Shown in pieces: positions 22,625-32,366 of a stretch of DNA of 64,000 bases (positions are counted from its first letter, which is position 1; every line of letters starts with the position of its first letter). This stretch comes from Pukyongia sp. (GTDB taxonomy: Bacteria > Bacteroidota > Bacteroidia > Flavobacteriales > Flavobacteriaceae): positions 124,001 through 188,000 of the forward strand of contig JASBSY010000006.1 in assembly GCA_030148705.1 (NCBI GenBank), read 5' to 3'. Under the pieces are notes generated by a model that searched no databases, had not been told where the DNA came from, and saw only the letters and a list, made by a program, of their open reading frames with translations. The position numbers and the translations under genes are program-made.

Positions 22625-23647
22625 ATGAATAAGCAAACAACAGCGGTGGTTAAAGATTTACTGGCCGCTCCAAAAAAAATAATTGTAGTAGGCCATAAAA
22701 ACCCCGACGGAGATGCCGTGGGGTCCTGCCTGGCGCTTTCCTTAGCCCTGAAAGAAATGGGGCATTCCTGCCGGGTAATGATGCCCAACGATTTTCCCGA
22801 TTTCCTAAAATGGCTTCCGGGCTGCGAGGACATCCTGGTCTATGAAAAAGACAGTGAGGGCAACGATAAACTGATAGAAGCTGCCGAACTGATCTTTACC
22901 CTCGATTTCAATGCCCTGGACCGGGTGGGTGAGATGGAGACCCCTTTAAAGGCTGCCGAAGCAGATTTTGTACTGATCGACCATCACCAGAAACCCGACG
23001 ATTATGCCGTTGCGGTTTACAGCGATACGAGCATGAGTTCCACCTGTGAGATGGTTTACCATTTCCTCGACGCCATCGACGGCCTGCAATACCTCAACTC
23101 CGAAATGGCCACCCAGCTCTACACCGGAATCATGACCGACACCGGTTCTTTCCGCTATCCGGCCACCAGCGCCACTACCCACAGGATTGTAGCCCAGTTG
23201 ATCGAACACGGGGCGAACGGCTCGGCGATCCACCAGAACATTTACGATACCAATACGCCCAATAGGCTTGCACTGCTTGGTGTTGCTCTCAAAAATATGA
23301 AGGTATTACCCGAATACCGGACGGCCTATATCACCCTGAGCCAGAAAGAACTCGACAAGCACAATTTTAAACGAGGAGATACTGAAGGCTTTGTAAATTA
23401 TGCCCTGTCGGTTAGCGGAATAGTATTTGCAGTTATTTTTATCGAAAACAAACAGGAAAGGATTGTTAAGATCTCCCTGCGGAGTAAAGGCTCATTCTCG
23501 GTGAACGATTTTGCGAGAAAATATTACAATGGCGGCGGTCATATTAACGCGGCAGGCGGAAAAAGCGACAAATCCCTATCGGCTACCGTTACTGAATTTA
23601 TTAGTATATTGCCATCCCATAAAAATGAACTTATCGATGCACTTTAG
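22625..23647 (+). CDS. nrnA: DHH/DHHA1 phosphoesterase, NrnA-type nano-RNase/pAp phosphatase
   Basis: A 340-residue enzyme that degrades short oligoribonucleotides or cyclic-dinucleotide products and dephosphorylates pAp. The DHH domain has metal motifs GHKNPDGDAVGS (23-34) and DHH in FVLIDHHQKPDDY (about 119-131). The DHHA1 domain has GGGHINAAGG near residue 306. An almost canonical promoter box TATCTTAG (22611-22618) lies just upstream, so translation starts almost at the 5' end. Its 3' end overlaps the start of gldI by 23 bp, which suggests coupled translation. Confidence 0.92.
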   Translation: MNKQTTAVVKDLLAAPKKIIVVGHKNPDGDAVGSCLALSLALKEMGHSCRVMMPNDFPDFLKWLPGCEDILVYEKDSEGNDKLIEAAELIFTLDFNALDRVGEMETPLKAAEADFVLIDHHQKPDDYAVAVYSDTSMSSTCEMVYHFLDAIDGLQYLNSEMATQLYTGIMTDTGSFRYPATSATTHRIVAQLIEHGANGSAIHQNIYDTNTPNRLALLGVALKNMKVLPEYRTAYITLSQKELDKHNFKRGDTEGFVNYALSVSGIVFAVIFIENKQERIVKISLRSKGSFSVNDFARKYYNGGGHINAAGGKSDKSLSATVTEFISILPSHKNELIDAL

Positions 23648-24188
23648 GTTTCTTTTATACACCCTTGTCGCACTGTTTGCGCTGGCTTCCTGTAAGACAC
23701 CTGAAGCGAGGCGTCCCGTTCAGCAGAGCTCGGGCAGTTTTATCAAGGAATCGGCCAAACGCAATAAGAAATTATACGAAAAGGAATCGAAGCGGATCGC
23801 CGAGGTTATGGCGGCACATCCCGAAACCGACTACCTCGCGTCTGAAAGCGGCTTCTGGTATCACTACAACGTTAAAGACAGCCTGGATGTTCCCATGCCC
23901 GAATTCGGTGATGTCGTCACCTTTACCTACGACATCAGGAAACTGGACGGAACCGTGGTTTTATCTGAAGCCGAAACCGGCCTGCAAACCTACAAGGTGG
24001 ATCAGTCTAACCAGGAATTGATCTCCGGGCTTAGGGATGCGGTAAAGCTGATGAAGGTTGGCGAACAGGTTACCTTCCTCTTCCCTTCATACAAAGCTTT
24101 CGGTTATTACGGTATCGACAATAAACTGGGCACCAATGTGCCTATCCAGAGTACTGTTACCTTAAAATCTATTCAACAAACTCAATAA
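23625..24188 (+). CDS. gldI: GldI, gliding-motility-associated FKBP-type peptidyl-prolyl isomerase lipoprotein
   Basis: A 187-residue lipoprotein. The ATG at 23625 is preferred because it gives an SPII signal ([13 protein letters not shown]); the open frame begins earlier but out of context. After a Lys/Glu-rich helix comes an FKBP domain: [16 protein letters not shown], then [23 protein letters not shown] and [20 protein letters not shown]. GldI is needed for gliding and T9SS in Flavobacterium johnsoniae, presumably to fold periplasmic parts of the machine. The nrnA-gldI-PPIase arrangement is typical of the family. Confidence 0.9.
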   Translation: MNLSMHFRFLLYTLVALFALASCKTPEARRPVQQSSGSFIKESAKRNKKLYEKESKRIAEVMAAHPETDYLASESGFWYHYNVKDSLDVPMPEFGDVVTFTYDIRKLDGTVVLSEAETGLQTYKVDQSNQELISGLRDAVKLMKVGEQVTFLFPSYKAFGYYGIDNKLGTNVPIQSTVTLKSIQQTQ

Positions 24189-24201
24189 ACATAGAAATAC
24201 A

Positions 24202-25317
24202 ATGAAAAAACTGCCTTTATTAGTCTTAATGCTGTTAACTCTGGCGATCACTACTGCCTGCGATGATAAATATCCCGACCTGGAAGAAGGTGTTTACGCC
24301 GAATTCGTTACCACTAAGGGAACATTCGTGGCCAAACTCTATCACGAAGCCACCCCTTTAACCACGGCAAGTTTTGTTTCCCTGGCCGAAGGAACCAATG
24401 AAATGGTGGATTCGCTTTACAAGGGAAAACCATTTTACAACGGACTAACGTTTCACCGGGTGATCAAGGATTTTATGATACAGGGAGGTGATCCAAGCGG
24501 TGATGGTACGGGAAGTCCGGGCTACCGATTTCCAGACGAGATCGTGGATACGCTTAAACACGACAGCAAAGGCATTCTTTCCATGGCCAATTCAGGCCCC
24601 GAAACCAACGGGAGTCAGTTTTTTATCACCCTAAAAGAAACTCCCTGGCTGGACGGTAAGCATACCGTATTTGGAGAAATTGTTATCGGACAGGACATTG
24701 TAGATGCGATTGGAAATGTAGAAACGACCAAGCCGGGGGACAAACCGGTGGAGCCTATTCACATGAACGAAGTGAACATCATAAGAAAAGGAAAGGTATC
24801 GGTTGTGGATTTCGCCAAAAGGCTGAAGGAGATCGAAAAAGAACGCGAGGCTATAGCGGAGCGAATTGAACGTATTGCGATCGATAAAGCGGTGGAATTC
24901 GTAAATATGAAGAACGAGGCAACGGCTACGGAAACCGGGCTGCAGATTTACTACAACCAAAAGGGAGAAGGTGCTAAACCGGCTGAAGGTGAAAAGGTAC
25001 TGGTAGATTATTCCGGCTATTTTACAAACGGCCAGTTGTTTACCACCAGTAAGCAGGACCTGGCAGACGAATACGGGCAGATCGACCCGGCGCGTCAGGC
25101 TGCGGACATGTATCAGCCAATAACCACCACCTCTACAGACACAAGGCTAATCCCCGGTTTCCGGGAAGCTTTAAAAATCATGAGAGTTGGTGATAAGGTT
25201 ACCGTCTTTATTCCTTCACACCTGGGATATGGAGAACAGGGTAACCGACCCTACATCCCACCTAACACCGACCTGGTCTTCGAAATCGAAATGCTCGATA
25301 TGACGGCTGAAGAATAA
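24202..25317 (+). CDS. Lipoprotein with cyclophilin and FKBP domains fused
   Basis: A 371-residue peptidyl-prolyl isomerase. It has an SPII signal (LTLAITTAC, Cys about residue 20). The cyclophilin domain runs from about 30 to 195: [38 protein letters not shown] with the catalytic Arg, and [18 protein letters not shown] basic/acidic helix (about 200-235) links it to an FKBP domain at 240-371 with [33 protein letters not shown] and [10 protein letters not shown]...[10 protein letters not shown]. Two isomerase folds in one exported chain should help folding of outer-membrane or T9SS clients. It follows gldI by 13 bp in the same operon and ends at the terminator at 25329-25360. Confidence 0.92.
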   Translation: MKKLPLLVLMLLTLAITTACDDKYPDLEEGVYAEFVTTKGTFVAKLYHEATPLTTASFVSLAEGTNEMVDSLYKGKPFYNGLTFHRVIKDFMIQGGDPSGDGTGSPGYRFPDEIVDTLKHDSKGILSMANSGPETNGSQFFITLKETPWLDGKHTVFGEIVIGQDIVDAIGNVETTKPGDKPVEPIHMNEVNIIRKGKVSVVDFAKRLKEIEKEREAIAERIERIAIDKAVEFVNMKNEATATETGLQIYYNQKGEGAKPAEGEKVLVDYSGYFTNGQLFTTSKQDLADEYGQIDPARQAADMYQPITTTSTDTRLIPGFREALKIMRVGDKVTVFIPSHLGYGEQGNRPYIPPNTDLVFEIEMLDMTAEE

Positions 25318-25328
25318 ATGAACACATA

Positions 25329-25360
25329 AAAAAAACGCCCGCTGAAACGGGCGTTTTTTT
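25329..25360. terminator. Bidirectional Rho-independent terminator
   Basis: CGCCCG (25336-25341) and CGGGCG (25348-25353) form the stem, extended by seven A/T pairs on each side. A run of A before and T after allows use in both directions. It serves the PPIase operon (+) and pepD (-), whose stop codon is at 25359-25361. Confidence 0.9.
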
Positions 25361-26816
25361 ATGTAGTTTTTTCAGGGATGTTTTTAAGGATCTCTTTAAT
25401 GTATTCCCAGAACTTTTGGGTGCTGGAAATACTCGCCCGCTCGTCGGGGGAGTGTGCACCTTTAATGGTTGGCCCAAAGGAGATCATATCCATCCCGGGA
25501 TAATTTTGTCCGAGAATCCCACATTCCAGGCCGGCGTGGCAGGCTGCCACATGGGCTTCTTCCCCATTCAGTTCTTTATATAACGAATCCAGTACCTTAA
25601 GGATGGGACTGTCCATATTGGGCGCCCAGCCGGGATATTCGCCTGAAAAAGACACCTCAAATCCGCCCAGTTCGAAACAGGCCTTAAGCGAATCGGCTAA
25701 ATTCATCTTGGAAGATTCCACGGAGGAACGGGTTAAGCACTCAACGGTTATCTCCCCTGCTCCTACAGTGACTTTCGCTATATTATTTGAAGTTTCCACC
25801 AATCCTTCCATGGCCGGACTCATTCGAAACACCCCGTTATGGGCCGCCTGCATGCAGTTGAGGAATAGCTGCTGCACCTCACCCGGCATCATGCTTTCCG
25901 CTTTATCGCCTTCTTCAAACAAGATCTTTAAATCCGGTTCCAGGAGTTTGTATTCCTCCAGGATAGCTTGTTTTATGGTGTTTAATTCCTTTAAGAAGGC
26001 ATCCTTATTATCCTTCTTTACAACAACTGTGGCTTCACTCTCCCTGGGAATGGCATTCCGAAGGCTGCCTCCTTTTATAGCTACGATATTCATTAGCCCG
26101 GAAGTAGAAAAGAGCATGCGGTTCATCAGCTTGTTGGCATTCCCCAGGCCTTTAATGATATCCATTCCACTATGACCGCCTTGCAGGCCTTTTATCTTCA
26201 GTGTAAAGCCAAGGTTTCCCTCGGCCGCAACCTCTTCGTAAGATCGGGTGGCGGTAATGTCCACTCCCCCGGCGCAGCCTACACCAATTTCGTCGTCCTC
26301 TTCGGTATCGAGGTTTAAGAGAATCTCTCCCTTCAGCAGGCCGCCTTTAAGTTCCATGGCTCCTGTCATTCCTGTTTCCTCGTCTATGGTAAACAAGGCT
26401 TCAATATCCGGGTGTGGTATGGAATCGCTTTGAAGTATGGCCATGATGGTAGCGACTCCCAGACCGTTATCGGCACCCAGGGTGGTTCCCCTGGCTCTCA
26501 CCCAGTCGCCATCCACGTACATTTCGATTCCCTGTGTATTGAAATCGAAATCGGTATCGTTATTTTTTTGGTGAACCATATCCAGGTGCGACTGCAACAC
26601 CACCGCTTTGCGGTTTTCCATACCCGCTGTGGCCGGCTTGCGGATGATTACATTGCCGATGTGATCGACTATGGTCTCGAGCTTTAATCCCTCTCCAAAG
26701 GCCTTCATAAAGGCGATTACCCGCTCTTCCTTTTTGGAAGGCCGCGGTACGGCATTGAGGTCGGCAAAATTATTCCAGATTTCTTTAGGTTGCAGATTGC
26801 GAATGGCTTCGTTCAT
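25359..26816 (-). CDS. pepD: Aminoacyl-histidine dipeptidase (PepD/M20C)
   Basis: A 485-residue cytosolic zinc dipeptidase that cleaves Xaa-His and other dipeptides. Recognised by AVVLQSHLDMVHQKN (metal His), GTTLGADNGLGVA (metal Asp), FTIDEETGMTGA (catalytic and metal Glu), GLQGGHSGMDI and, at the C terminus, ACHAGLECGI and SFGPTIKGAHSPDE. The ATG at 26814-26816 gives the conserved MNEAIRNLQPKEIW start. An earlier in-frame ATG at 26906 lies upstream of the promoter box at 26835-26842. Convergent with the PPIase operon. Confidence 0.95.
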   Translation of the reverse strand: MNEAIRNLQPKEIWNNFADLNAVPRPSKKEERVIAFMKAFGEGLKLETIVDHIGNVIIRKPATAGMENRKAVVLQSHLDMVHQKNNDTDFDFNTQGIEMYVDGDWVRARGTTLGADNGLGVATIMAILQSDSIPHPDIEALFTIDEETGMTGAMELKGGLLKGEILLNLDTEEDDEIGVGCAGGVDITATRSYEEVAAEGNLGFTLKIKGLQGGHSGMDIIKGLGNANKLMNRMLFSTSGLMNIVAIKGGSLRNAIPRESEATVVVKKDNKDAFLKELNTIKQAILEEYKLLEPDLKILFEEGDKAESMMPGEVQQLFLNCMQAAHNGVFRMSPAMEGLVETSNNIAKVTVGAGEITVECLTRSSVESSKMNLADSLKACFELGGFEVSFSGEYPGWAPNMDSPILKVLDSLYKELNGEEAHVAACHAGLECGILGQNYPGMDMISFGPTIKGAHSPDERASISSTQKFWEYIKEILKNIPEKTT

Positions 26817-26834
26817 AGGTGCGAGATTTTCCTG

Positions 26835-26842
26835 CAAAATTA
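26835..26842 (-). promoter_or_regulatory. Promoter -7 box of pepD
   Basis: Minus-strand TAATTTTG, 18 bp before the start at 26816; divergent from the box at 26889-26896. Confidence 0.6.
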
Positions 26843-26888
26843 TGCTTTTATCCAGCCTTCCAAAAATATTAGATACAAGATTTCTTCG

Positions 26889-26896
26889 TATGTTTG
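26889..26896 (+). promoter_or_regulatory. Promoter -7 box of the DUF3810 gene
   Basis: TATGTTTG ends 4 bp before the ATG at 26901, so the mRNA is probably leaderless. Confidence 0.55.
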
Positions 26897-26900
26897 ATTT

Positions 26901-27971
26901 ATGCAACGAAAAAGAACGCGCCTAATTCTTGCCCTCCTTCTTCCGATTCAGATCATCGCCTTACAAATACTCAAAAACTTTCCCGAATTCGTCGAAGTGT
27001 ATTACAGCCAGGGAATCTACCCGGTCATTTCTAAAATTTCCCGCTATATATTCGGCTGGATCCCTTTTTCCATAGGGGATGTGTTCTACCTCCTCATTGC
27101 CGTCCTAGCCATCAGGTGGTTATACAAGAACATTCGCCGGCTGCGCTTCGAACCGGCTAAATTCCTCATCGATATCGCCGCCACGGTCTCCATGGTCTAT
27201 TTTGTCTTTCATCTGCTATGGGGACTGAATTATTACCGGGTTCCCCTGCACAAAACCCTGGGGATCGATTATGAATATACCACCGAGGAACTGATTGAGA
27301 CCACCAGGAGACTGGTAGCCAAATCGAACGAAATGCACCGGCAGTTGGGGTATCCCGACAGTGTAAAGATAGACCTGCCTTATAGTCAGCGCGAGATCTT
27401 TAAGAAATCCCTGGACGGGTATAAAACAATATCGAAGGAATATCCAAGCCTGGCCTACAGCCCCAGGAGCCTGAAGAAGAGCGGTTGGAGCCTGGGGTTA
27501 ACCTATATGGGCTATAGCGGGTACTACAATCCTTTTTCGGGCGAAGCCCAAGTGAACAACCTCATAAAGACCTATAAGTTCCCGGTGGTTAGTTGCCACG
27601 AAGAAGCCCATCAATTGGGGTATGCTGCAGAGAACGAAGCCAACTTCATCGCCACCCTGGCCACCATAAACAATGACGACACCTATATACAATACAGCGG
27701 CTATATTTTCGCGCTGCGATACTGTGTGAACGAGATCGCCCGCAGGGATATGGACGCCTATAACGAGATCCTTGAAACCATCAATCCCGGTATCCTGGCC
27801 AGTTATAAGGAGATGCGCGACTTCTGGGAAAGCTATAAGAATCCGTTTGAAGCATTCTCCAAAGGGTTTTGGGACCAGTTCCTGAAAGCCAATAACCAAT
27901 CACGAGGAATCATGAGCTACAGTTATATGGTGGCCCTGGTTGTAAATTATTTTGAAGACACACCATTTTAA
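26901..27971 (+). CDS. DUF3810 family membrane protein with HExxH-like zinc motif
   Basis: A 356-residue protein. Three membrane segments lie in the first 115 residues: about 9-25 (LALLLPIQIIALQIL), 57-74 and 93-112. The C-terminal domain contains CHEEAHQLGYAAENEANFIA near residue 232: His-Glu-x-x-His with a following Glu, the layout of gluzincin metalloproteases. The next helix, YIQYSGYIFALRYCVNEIARR, is typical of DUF3810. By motif it is likely a membrane metallopeptidase facing the periplasm, but substrates are unknown. It is divergent from pepD. Confidence 0.85.
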   Translation: MQRKRTRLILALLLPIQIIALQILKNFPEFVEVYYSQGIYPVISKISRYIFGWIPFSIGDVFYLLIAVLAIRWLYKNIRRLRFEPAKFLIDIAATVSMVYFVFHLLWGLNYYRVPLHKTLGIDYEYTTEELIETTRRLVAKSNEMHRQLGYPDSVKIDLPYSQREIFKKSLDGYKTISKEYPSLAYSPRSLKKSGWSLGLTYMGYSGYYNPFSGEAQVNNLIKTYKFPVVSCHEEAHQLGYAAENEANFIATLATINNDDTYIQYSGYIFALRYCVNEIARRDMDAYNEILETINPGILASYKEMRDFWESYKNPFEAFSKGFWDQFLKANNQSRGIMSYSYMVALVVNYFEDTPF

Positions 27972-28004
27972 TATAAGGTTCTATTTGTTAAAGGAAGGTT
28001 AAGA

Positions 28005-28037
28005 TTTGGTTCACATTGGCATAGCTTCCTATCTTTA
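28005..28037 (+). promoter_or_regulatory. Promoter (-33 TTTG, -7 TATCTTTA) of the amidohydrolase pair
   Basis: TTTG at 28005-28008 and TATCTTTA at 28030-28037, separated by 21 bp, 24 bp before the start codon at 28062. Confidence 0.65.
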
Positions 28038-28061
28038 AAACTTTGTTAAAAAATTCCAAAA

Positions 28062-31016
28062 ATGAAAAAACTCCTACCGTTATTTCTATTACTGATTTCA
28101 GCCTGCACACTGCATTCCCAGGACTATTTTCCGAAGAATGAAGGCCTGAAAGAAGAAAACACCAATTTTATGGCATTTACCAATGCCACCATTTACGTCA
28201 CCCCTACAGAGGTGGTTAAAAATGGAACCCTCCTGGTGAGGGATGGGAAAGTAGTCGCATCGGGACGCTCGGTGAATATCCCGGCCAATGCGGTGCAAAT
28301 CGACCTGAAGGGTAAGCACATATATCCTTCATTTATCGATCCCTATACCGATTTCGGGGTTGAAAAGCCCAAGCGAGAATCCGGGCAGGGCAGGTCTCCC
28401 CAATACGAGCCATCGCGCAGCGGGTTTTACTGGAACGACCATATCATGCCAGAAAAGGCGGCCGTAGAAAAATTTGAATACGACAAAAAGAAGGCCGAAG
28501 ATTACAGGAAAGCCGGATTTGGAGTGTTGAATACCCACATTATGGACGGGATCGCAAGGGGAACCGGGGTCTTGGTCGCGTTGAACGACAGTGACGATGA
28601 AGCCGTTCGTATCCTGGATGACGCTTCGGCACAATTCTTTTCCTTCGACAAGAGTGTAACGTCCCGGCAGTCGTATCCCACCTCCCTGATGGGGGCAATG
28701 GCATTGCTTCGGCAATTGCACCACGATGCCAACTGGTACGAAAAAGGAAATGTTTCCACCAAGGACCGTTCCCTGGAAGCCCTTATTGCCAGTCGAAACC
28801 TGCCTTCTATCATAGAGGCCGGCAGCAAGGACAATAACCTTAGAGCCGATAAGATAAGCGACGCATTCAACCTAAATTATATAATAGTGGGTGGCGGCGA
28901 TGAGTATGAATTGATCGACGAGATTAAAGCCACCAATGCCCGCTACATCATTCCATTGGATTTCCCCGATGCCTACGATGTAAGCGACCCCTATGCGGCC
29001 GATTACGTTTCCCTACAGGATATGCGGGCCTGGAACCAGGCGCCTACCAATCCGAAGTCTTTGGCAGATAAAGGGGTGACATTTGCTTTAACCACCTTTA
29101 AGCTAAAGTCTCCTTCCGAATTCGACTCTAAGCTGAAAAAAGCCTTTCAGTACGGTTACGATAAGACCAAAGCCCTGGAAGCTTTAACTACTATCCCGGC
29201 TGAGCTGCTGGGTAAGAGTGAGGAACTGGGCAGTTTAAAACCCGGTCGCTATGCCAATTTCCTGATCACTTCAGGAGATATCTTCGACAAGGAAACCACC
29301 TTATACGAAAACTGGGTTCAGGGGAAAAAACATATACTCGCAGACATGAACCAAAAGGATATTCGCGGGGAATACAGCCTGAATGTGGGCGGTAAAACCT
29401 ACGATCTTTCCGTAAGCGGTGAACTTGCCAGTCCCAAGGCCGAAGTAAAGATCGGCGACACCAAGTACCCTTCGAAGATGAGTTATTCAGACAAGTGGGT
29501 TAGCCTGTCTTTTACTGATGAAGCTGGGAATCATACGTATACTTCTACCGCTATGGTGCCCGAATCCGGAAGCGGGTTTTCCGGCAAGGTGATGTTACCC
29601 GGGGGAAGCGAAACCGGGTTTACTGCGGTCTACAAAGGCCCTATGGCTGAAAAAGACTCGGAAGAAGAGCAGGACCACACGCCTGAAGTCGTGCCGGTAA
29701 CCTACCCCAACGTGGGATATGGATACAGGACCAAACCGCGACAGCAAAATGTGCTGTTTAAAAATGCTACAGTCTGGACAAGTGAAGACAGTGGCGTACT
29801 CCCGAACACCGACGTGCTCGTAAAGAACGGGAAGATTGAAAAAATTGGTAAGAATTTAAGTGCAGGCGGAGCTACGGTAATAGATGCTACAGGAAAACAT
29901 CTTACCGCCGGGATTATCGACGAGCATTCCCATATCGCCGCCTTATCCATAAACGAAGCAGGTCAGAATTCGTCTGCGGAGGTATCGATAGAAGATGTGG
30001 TAGACCCCGAAGATGTTGGAATTTACAGGAACCTGGCCGGGGGCGTTACATCCATACAGATACTGCATGGTTCGGCCAATCCCATTGGCGGCCGTTCGGC
30101 CATCATAAAACTGAAATGGGGCGAGAATGCCGATGAACTGATCTACGACGACAGTCCGAAATTCATAAAATTCGCCCTGGGAGAGAATGTAAAGCAGTCG
30201 AACTGGGAGAGTTACTCCCGATTCCCGCAAACCCGGATGGGTGTAGAACAACTCTACGTGAACTATTTCAATCGGGCAAAGGACTACGATGCCAAAAAGA
30301 AAAGCGGGCAGCCCTACCGCTACGATGAAGAAATGGAAGTTTTGGCCGAAATTCTGAACGGGGAACGATTTATAAGCTGTCATTCCTATGTACAGAGCGA
30401 GATCAATATGCTGATGAAGGTGGCCGAAAGTTTCGGGTTCAGGGTAAATACCTTTACCCACATACTGGAAGGCTATAAAGTAGCCGATAAAATGGCCGAA
30501 CACGGGGTTGGAGGGTCAACCTTCTCCGACTGGTGGGCGTATAAGTTTGAAGTAAACGACGCCATTCCCTATAACGCTGCCATCATGGCCAGTCAGGGGG
30601 TAACCGTCGCCATCAACAGTGATGACGGAGAGATGTCCCGCCGACTGAACCAGGAGGCGGCCAAGAGTGTAAAATACGGCGGAATGAGTGAAGAAGAGGC
30701 CTGGAAATTGGTTACCATCAATCCCGCTAAATTACTTCACCTTGACGATCGTACCGGCAGTATTAAAGAAGGGAAGGATGCCGATCTGGTGCTGTGGAAC
30801 GACCACCCGCTTTCCGTGTATGCTTTGGCTGAAAAGACTATGATAGACGGTACCTTCTATTTCGATATTGAAAAAGACAAGGCGATGCGACAGCAGGTTC
30901 AAACCGAACGCGCCAAATTGATAAATATGATGCTTTCTGAAAAGAGCAATGGCGGAAAGACCAGGGCTCCAAAAGGAAAAGACAAGATCCATTTTGAATG
31001 TGAAACCATAAATTAA
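28062..31016 (+). CDS. Large exported protein with two amidohydrolase domains, the first degenerate
   Basis: A 984-residue protein with an N-terminal export signal (MKKLLPLFLLLISACTLHS). Residues about 35-470 are an amidohydrolase-like domain that has lost the strand-1 HxH: KHIYPSFIDPYTDFG where active relatives have GxxDxHxH. After a beta-rich linker comes a second domain (about 565-975) with an intact pattern: TAGIIDEHSHIAALS (HxH), FISCHSY (His), NTFTHILEG (His) and INSDDGEMSRR (strand-8 Asp). The second half is thus the catalytic one. Tandem-amidohydrolase periplasmic proteins like this are common in Bacteroidota. The substrate is unknown, perhaps an amide, lactam or dipeptide. The following paralogue starts 7 bp downstream. 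Confidence 0.88.
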   Translation: MKKLLPLFLLLISACTLHSQDYFPKNEGLKEENTNFMAFTNATIYVTPTEVVKNGTLLVRDGKVVASGRSVNIPANAVQIDLKGKHIYPSFIDPYTDFGVEKPKRESGQGRSPQYEPSRSGFYWNDHIMPEKAAVEKFEYDKKKAEDYRKAGFGVLNTHIMDGIARGTGVLVALNDSDDEAVRILDDASAQFFSFDKSVTSRQSYPTSLMGAMALLRQLHHDANWYEKGNVSTKDRSLEALIASRNLPSIIEAGSKDNNLRADKISDAFNLNYIIVGGGDEYELIDEIKATNARYIIPLDFPDAYDVSDPYAADYVSLQDMRAWNQAPTNPKSLADKGVTFALTTFKLKSPSEFDSKLKKAFQYGYDKTKALEALTTIPAELLGKSEELGSLKPGRYANFLITSGDIFDKETTLYENWVQGKKHILADMNQKDIRGEYSLNVGGKTYDLSVSGELASPKAEVKIGDTKYPSKMSYSDKWVSLSFTDEAGNHTYTSTAMVPESGSGFSGKVMLPGGSETGFTAVYKGPMAEKDSEEEQDHTPEVVPVTYPNVGYGYRTKPRQQNVLFKNATVWTSEDSGVLPNTDVLVKNGKIEKIGKNLSAGGATVIDATGKHLTAGIIDEHSHIAALSINEAGQNSSAEVSIEDVVDPEDVGIYRNLAGGVTSIQILHGSANPIGGRSAIIKLKWGENADELIYDDSPKFIKFALGENVKQSNWESYSRFPQTRMGVEQLYVNYFNRAKDYDAKKKSGQPYRYDEEMEVLAEILNGERFISCHSYVQSEINMLMKVAESFGFRVNTFTHILEGYKVADKMAEHGVGGSTFSDWWAYKFEVNDAIPYNAAIMASQGVTVAINSDDGEMSRRLNQEAAKSVKYGGMSEEEAWKLVTINPAKLLHLDDRTGSIKEGKDADLVLWNDHPLSVYALAEKTMIDGTFYFDIEKDKAMRQQVQTERAKLINMMLSEKSNGGKTRAPKGKDKIHFECETIN

Positions 31017-31023
31017 TCCAACC

Positions 31024-32316
31024 ATGAATAACTTGAAAAAATTAATTTTAGCAATCTTAATAAGTGTTGGATCGCAGTCATTCGGACAACAAACACCGGC
31101 CCCGGAACAGGCAGGACCTATAACTATAACAGGTGCCACGGCGCATATCGGTAACGGTAGTGTGATAGAAAACAGTGTAATCGTTTTCGAAGCCGGGAAA
31201 ATTACAGCCATTGGCGGGCCGGGAACGGCTACTAAGGGAAGGGTTATTGAGGCCTCGGGCAAACATGTCTACCCCGGATTTATCGCCCCGGCCAAATCGC
31301 TGGGACTGGTTGAAGTAAATGCGGTACGTGCCAGTAACGACCAGGATGAACTGGGAAAATACATACCCAATATAAGAAGTCTTATTGCCTATAACGCAGA
31401 AAGTAAAGTTGTGGAGAGTATGCGCCCCAATGGCGTTTTACTAGGCCAGATCACACCCCAGGGTGGCAGAATCTCGGGTACTTCGTCCATAGTGCAATTT
31501 GATGCGTGGAACTGGGAAGATGCGGCGGTAAAGGTGGACGATGGAATACACCTTAACTGGCCGAACAGCTTTAGCAGAGGTAGATGGTGGCTGGGAGAAG
31601 AACGAGGCTGGAAACCCAATAAGGAATACACCCAGGAACAGGATGAGTTACGTATGTTCCTGGCAAATGCAAAAGCCTACGGCAGCGGAGCCGGGGAACC
31701 GGAAAACCAGGCGTTCAAGGCCAGTCAGGGATTGTTCGACGGAAGTAAACGCCTTTATATTTCCGCTCAGGGGGAAAAGGAGATCATCGATGCGGTAACG
31801 CTTGCAAAAGAGGCCGGTGTGAAAAATATCGTGTTGGTGGGCGGATATGAGGCTTACAAGGTCATTCCTTTCCTAAAACAACACAATGTACCGGTGCTGG
31901 TACGGCATACACATGCATTACCCTTTAGAGATGACAATGATTACGACCAGTCGTATAAACTACCGAAACTCCTTATGGATGCCGGCATCCTGGTTGGGTT
32001 GCAAAATGCCGATATGTCTAATTTCCAGACCCGTAACCTTCCTTTTTACGCAGGCCAGGTGGTTGGACAGGGAATGGACAAGGAAGCCGCCCTGCAGTTA
32101 ATTACAGGCAATACGGCCAAGATCCTTGGGATAGACGATATGTACGGAACCCTGGAAACGGGAAAGAGTGCCACCCTCTTCATCAGTGAAGGCGATGCCC
32201 TGGATATGCGTACCAATATCCTTAGCTCAGCCTTTATCGACGGCAGGGAAATCTCCCTGGAAACACACCAAACCGAACTCTGGCAGCGGTATATGGAAAA
32301 GTACGACCGACAATAA
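31024..32316 (+). CDS. Exported degenerate amidohydrolase-family protein
   Basis: A 430-residue protein with signal peptide (LILAILISVGSQSFGQQ). It aligns in pattern with the N-terminal half of the upstream protein: GKHVYPGFIAPAKSLGLVEV again lacks the HxH of strand 1, and the end has TGNTAKILGIDDMYGTLETGKSATLF, the typical amidohydrolase C-terminal composite domain. Likely a non-catalytic partner or subunit of the 984-residue enzyme. Probably one operon, ending at the terminator at 32323-32355. Confidence 0.82.
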   Translation: MNNLKKLILAILISVGSQSFGQQTPAPEQAGPITITGATAHIGNGSVIENSVIVFEAGKITAIGGPGTATKGRVIEASGKHVYPGFIAPAKSLGLVEVNAVRASNDQDELGKYIPNIRSLIAYNAESKVVESMRPNGVLLGQITPQGGRISGTSSIVQFDAWNWEDAAVKVDDGIHLNWPNSFSRGRWWLGEERGWKPNKEYTQEQDELRMFLANAKAYGSGAGEPENQAFKASQGLFDGSKRLYISAQGEKEIIDAVTLAKEAGVKNIVLVGGYEAYKVIPFLKQHNVPVLVRHTHALPFRDDNDYDQSYKLPKLLMDAGILVGLQNADMSNFQTRNLPFYAGQVVGQGMDKEAALQLITGNTAKILGIDDMYGTLETGKSATLFISEGDALDMRTNILSSAFIDGREISLETHQTELWQRYMEKYDRQ

Positions 32317-32322
32317 GAATCC

Positions 32323-32355
32323 AGAGGCTGTGTGAAACAGCCTCTTTTTTTTTTT
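32323..32355 (+). terminator. Rho-independent terminator after the amidohydrolase operon
   Basis: AGAGGCTG (32323-32330) pairs with CAGCCTCT (32338-32345) and is followed by ten further T residues. Confidence 0.92.
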
Positions 32356-32366
32356 GAAATTTTCTT

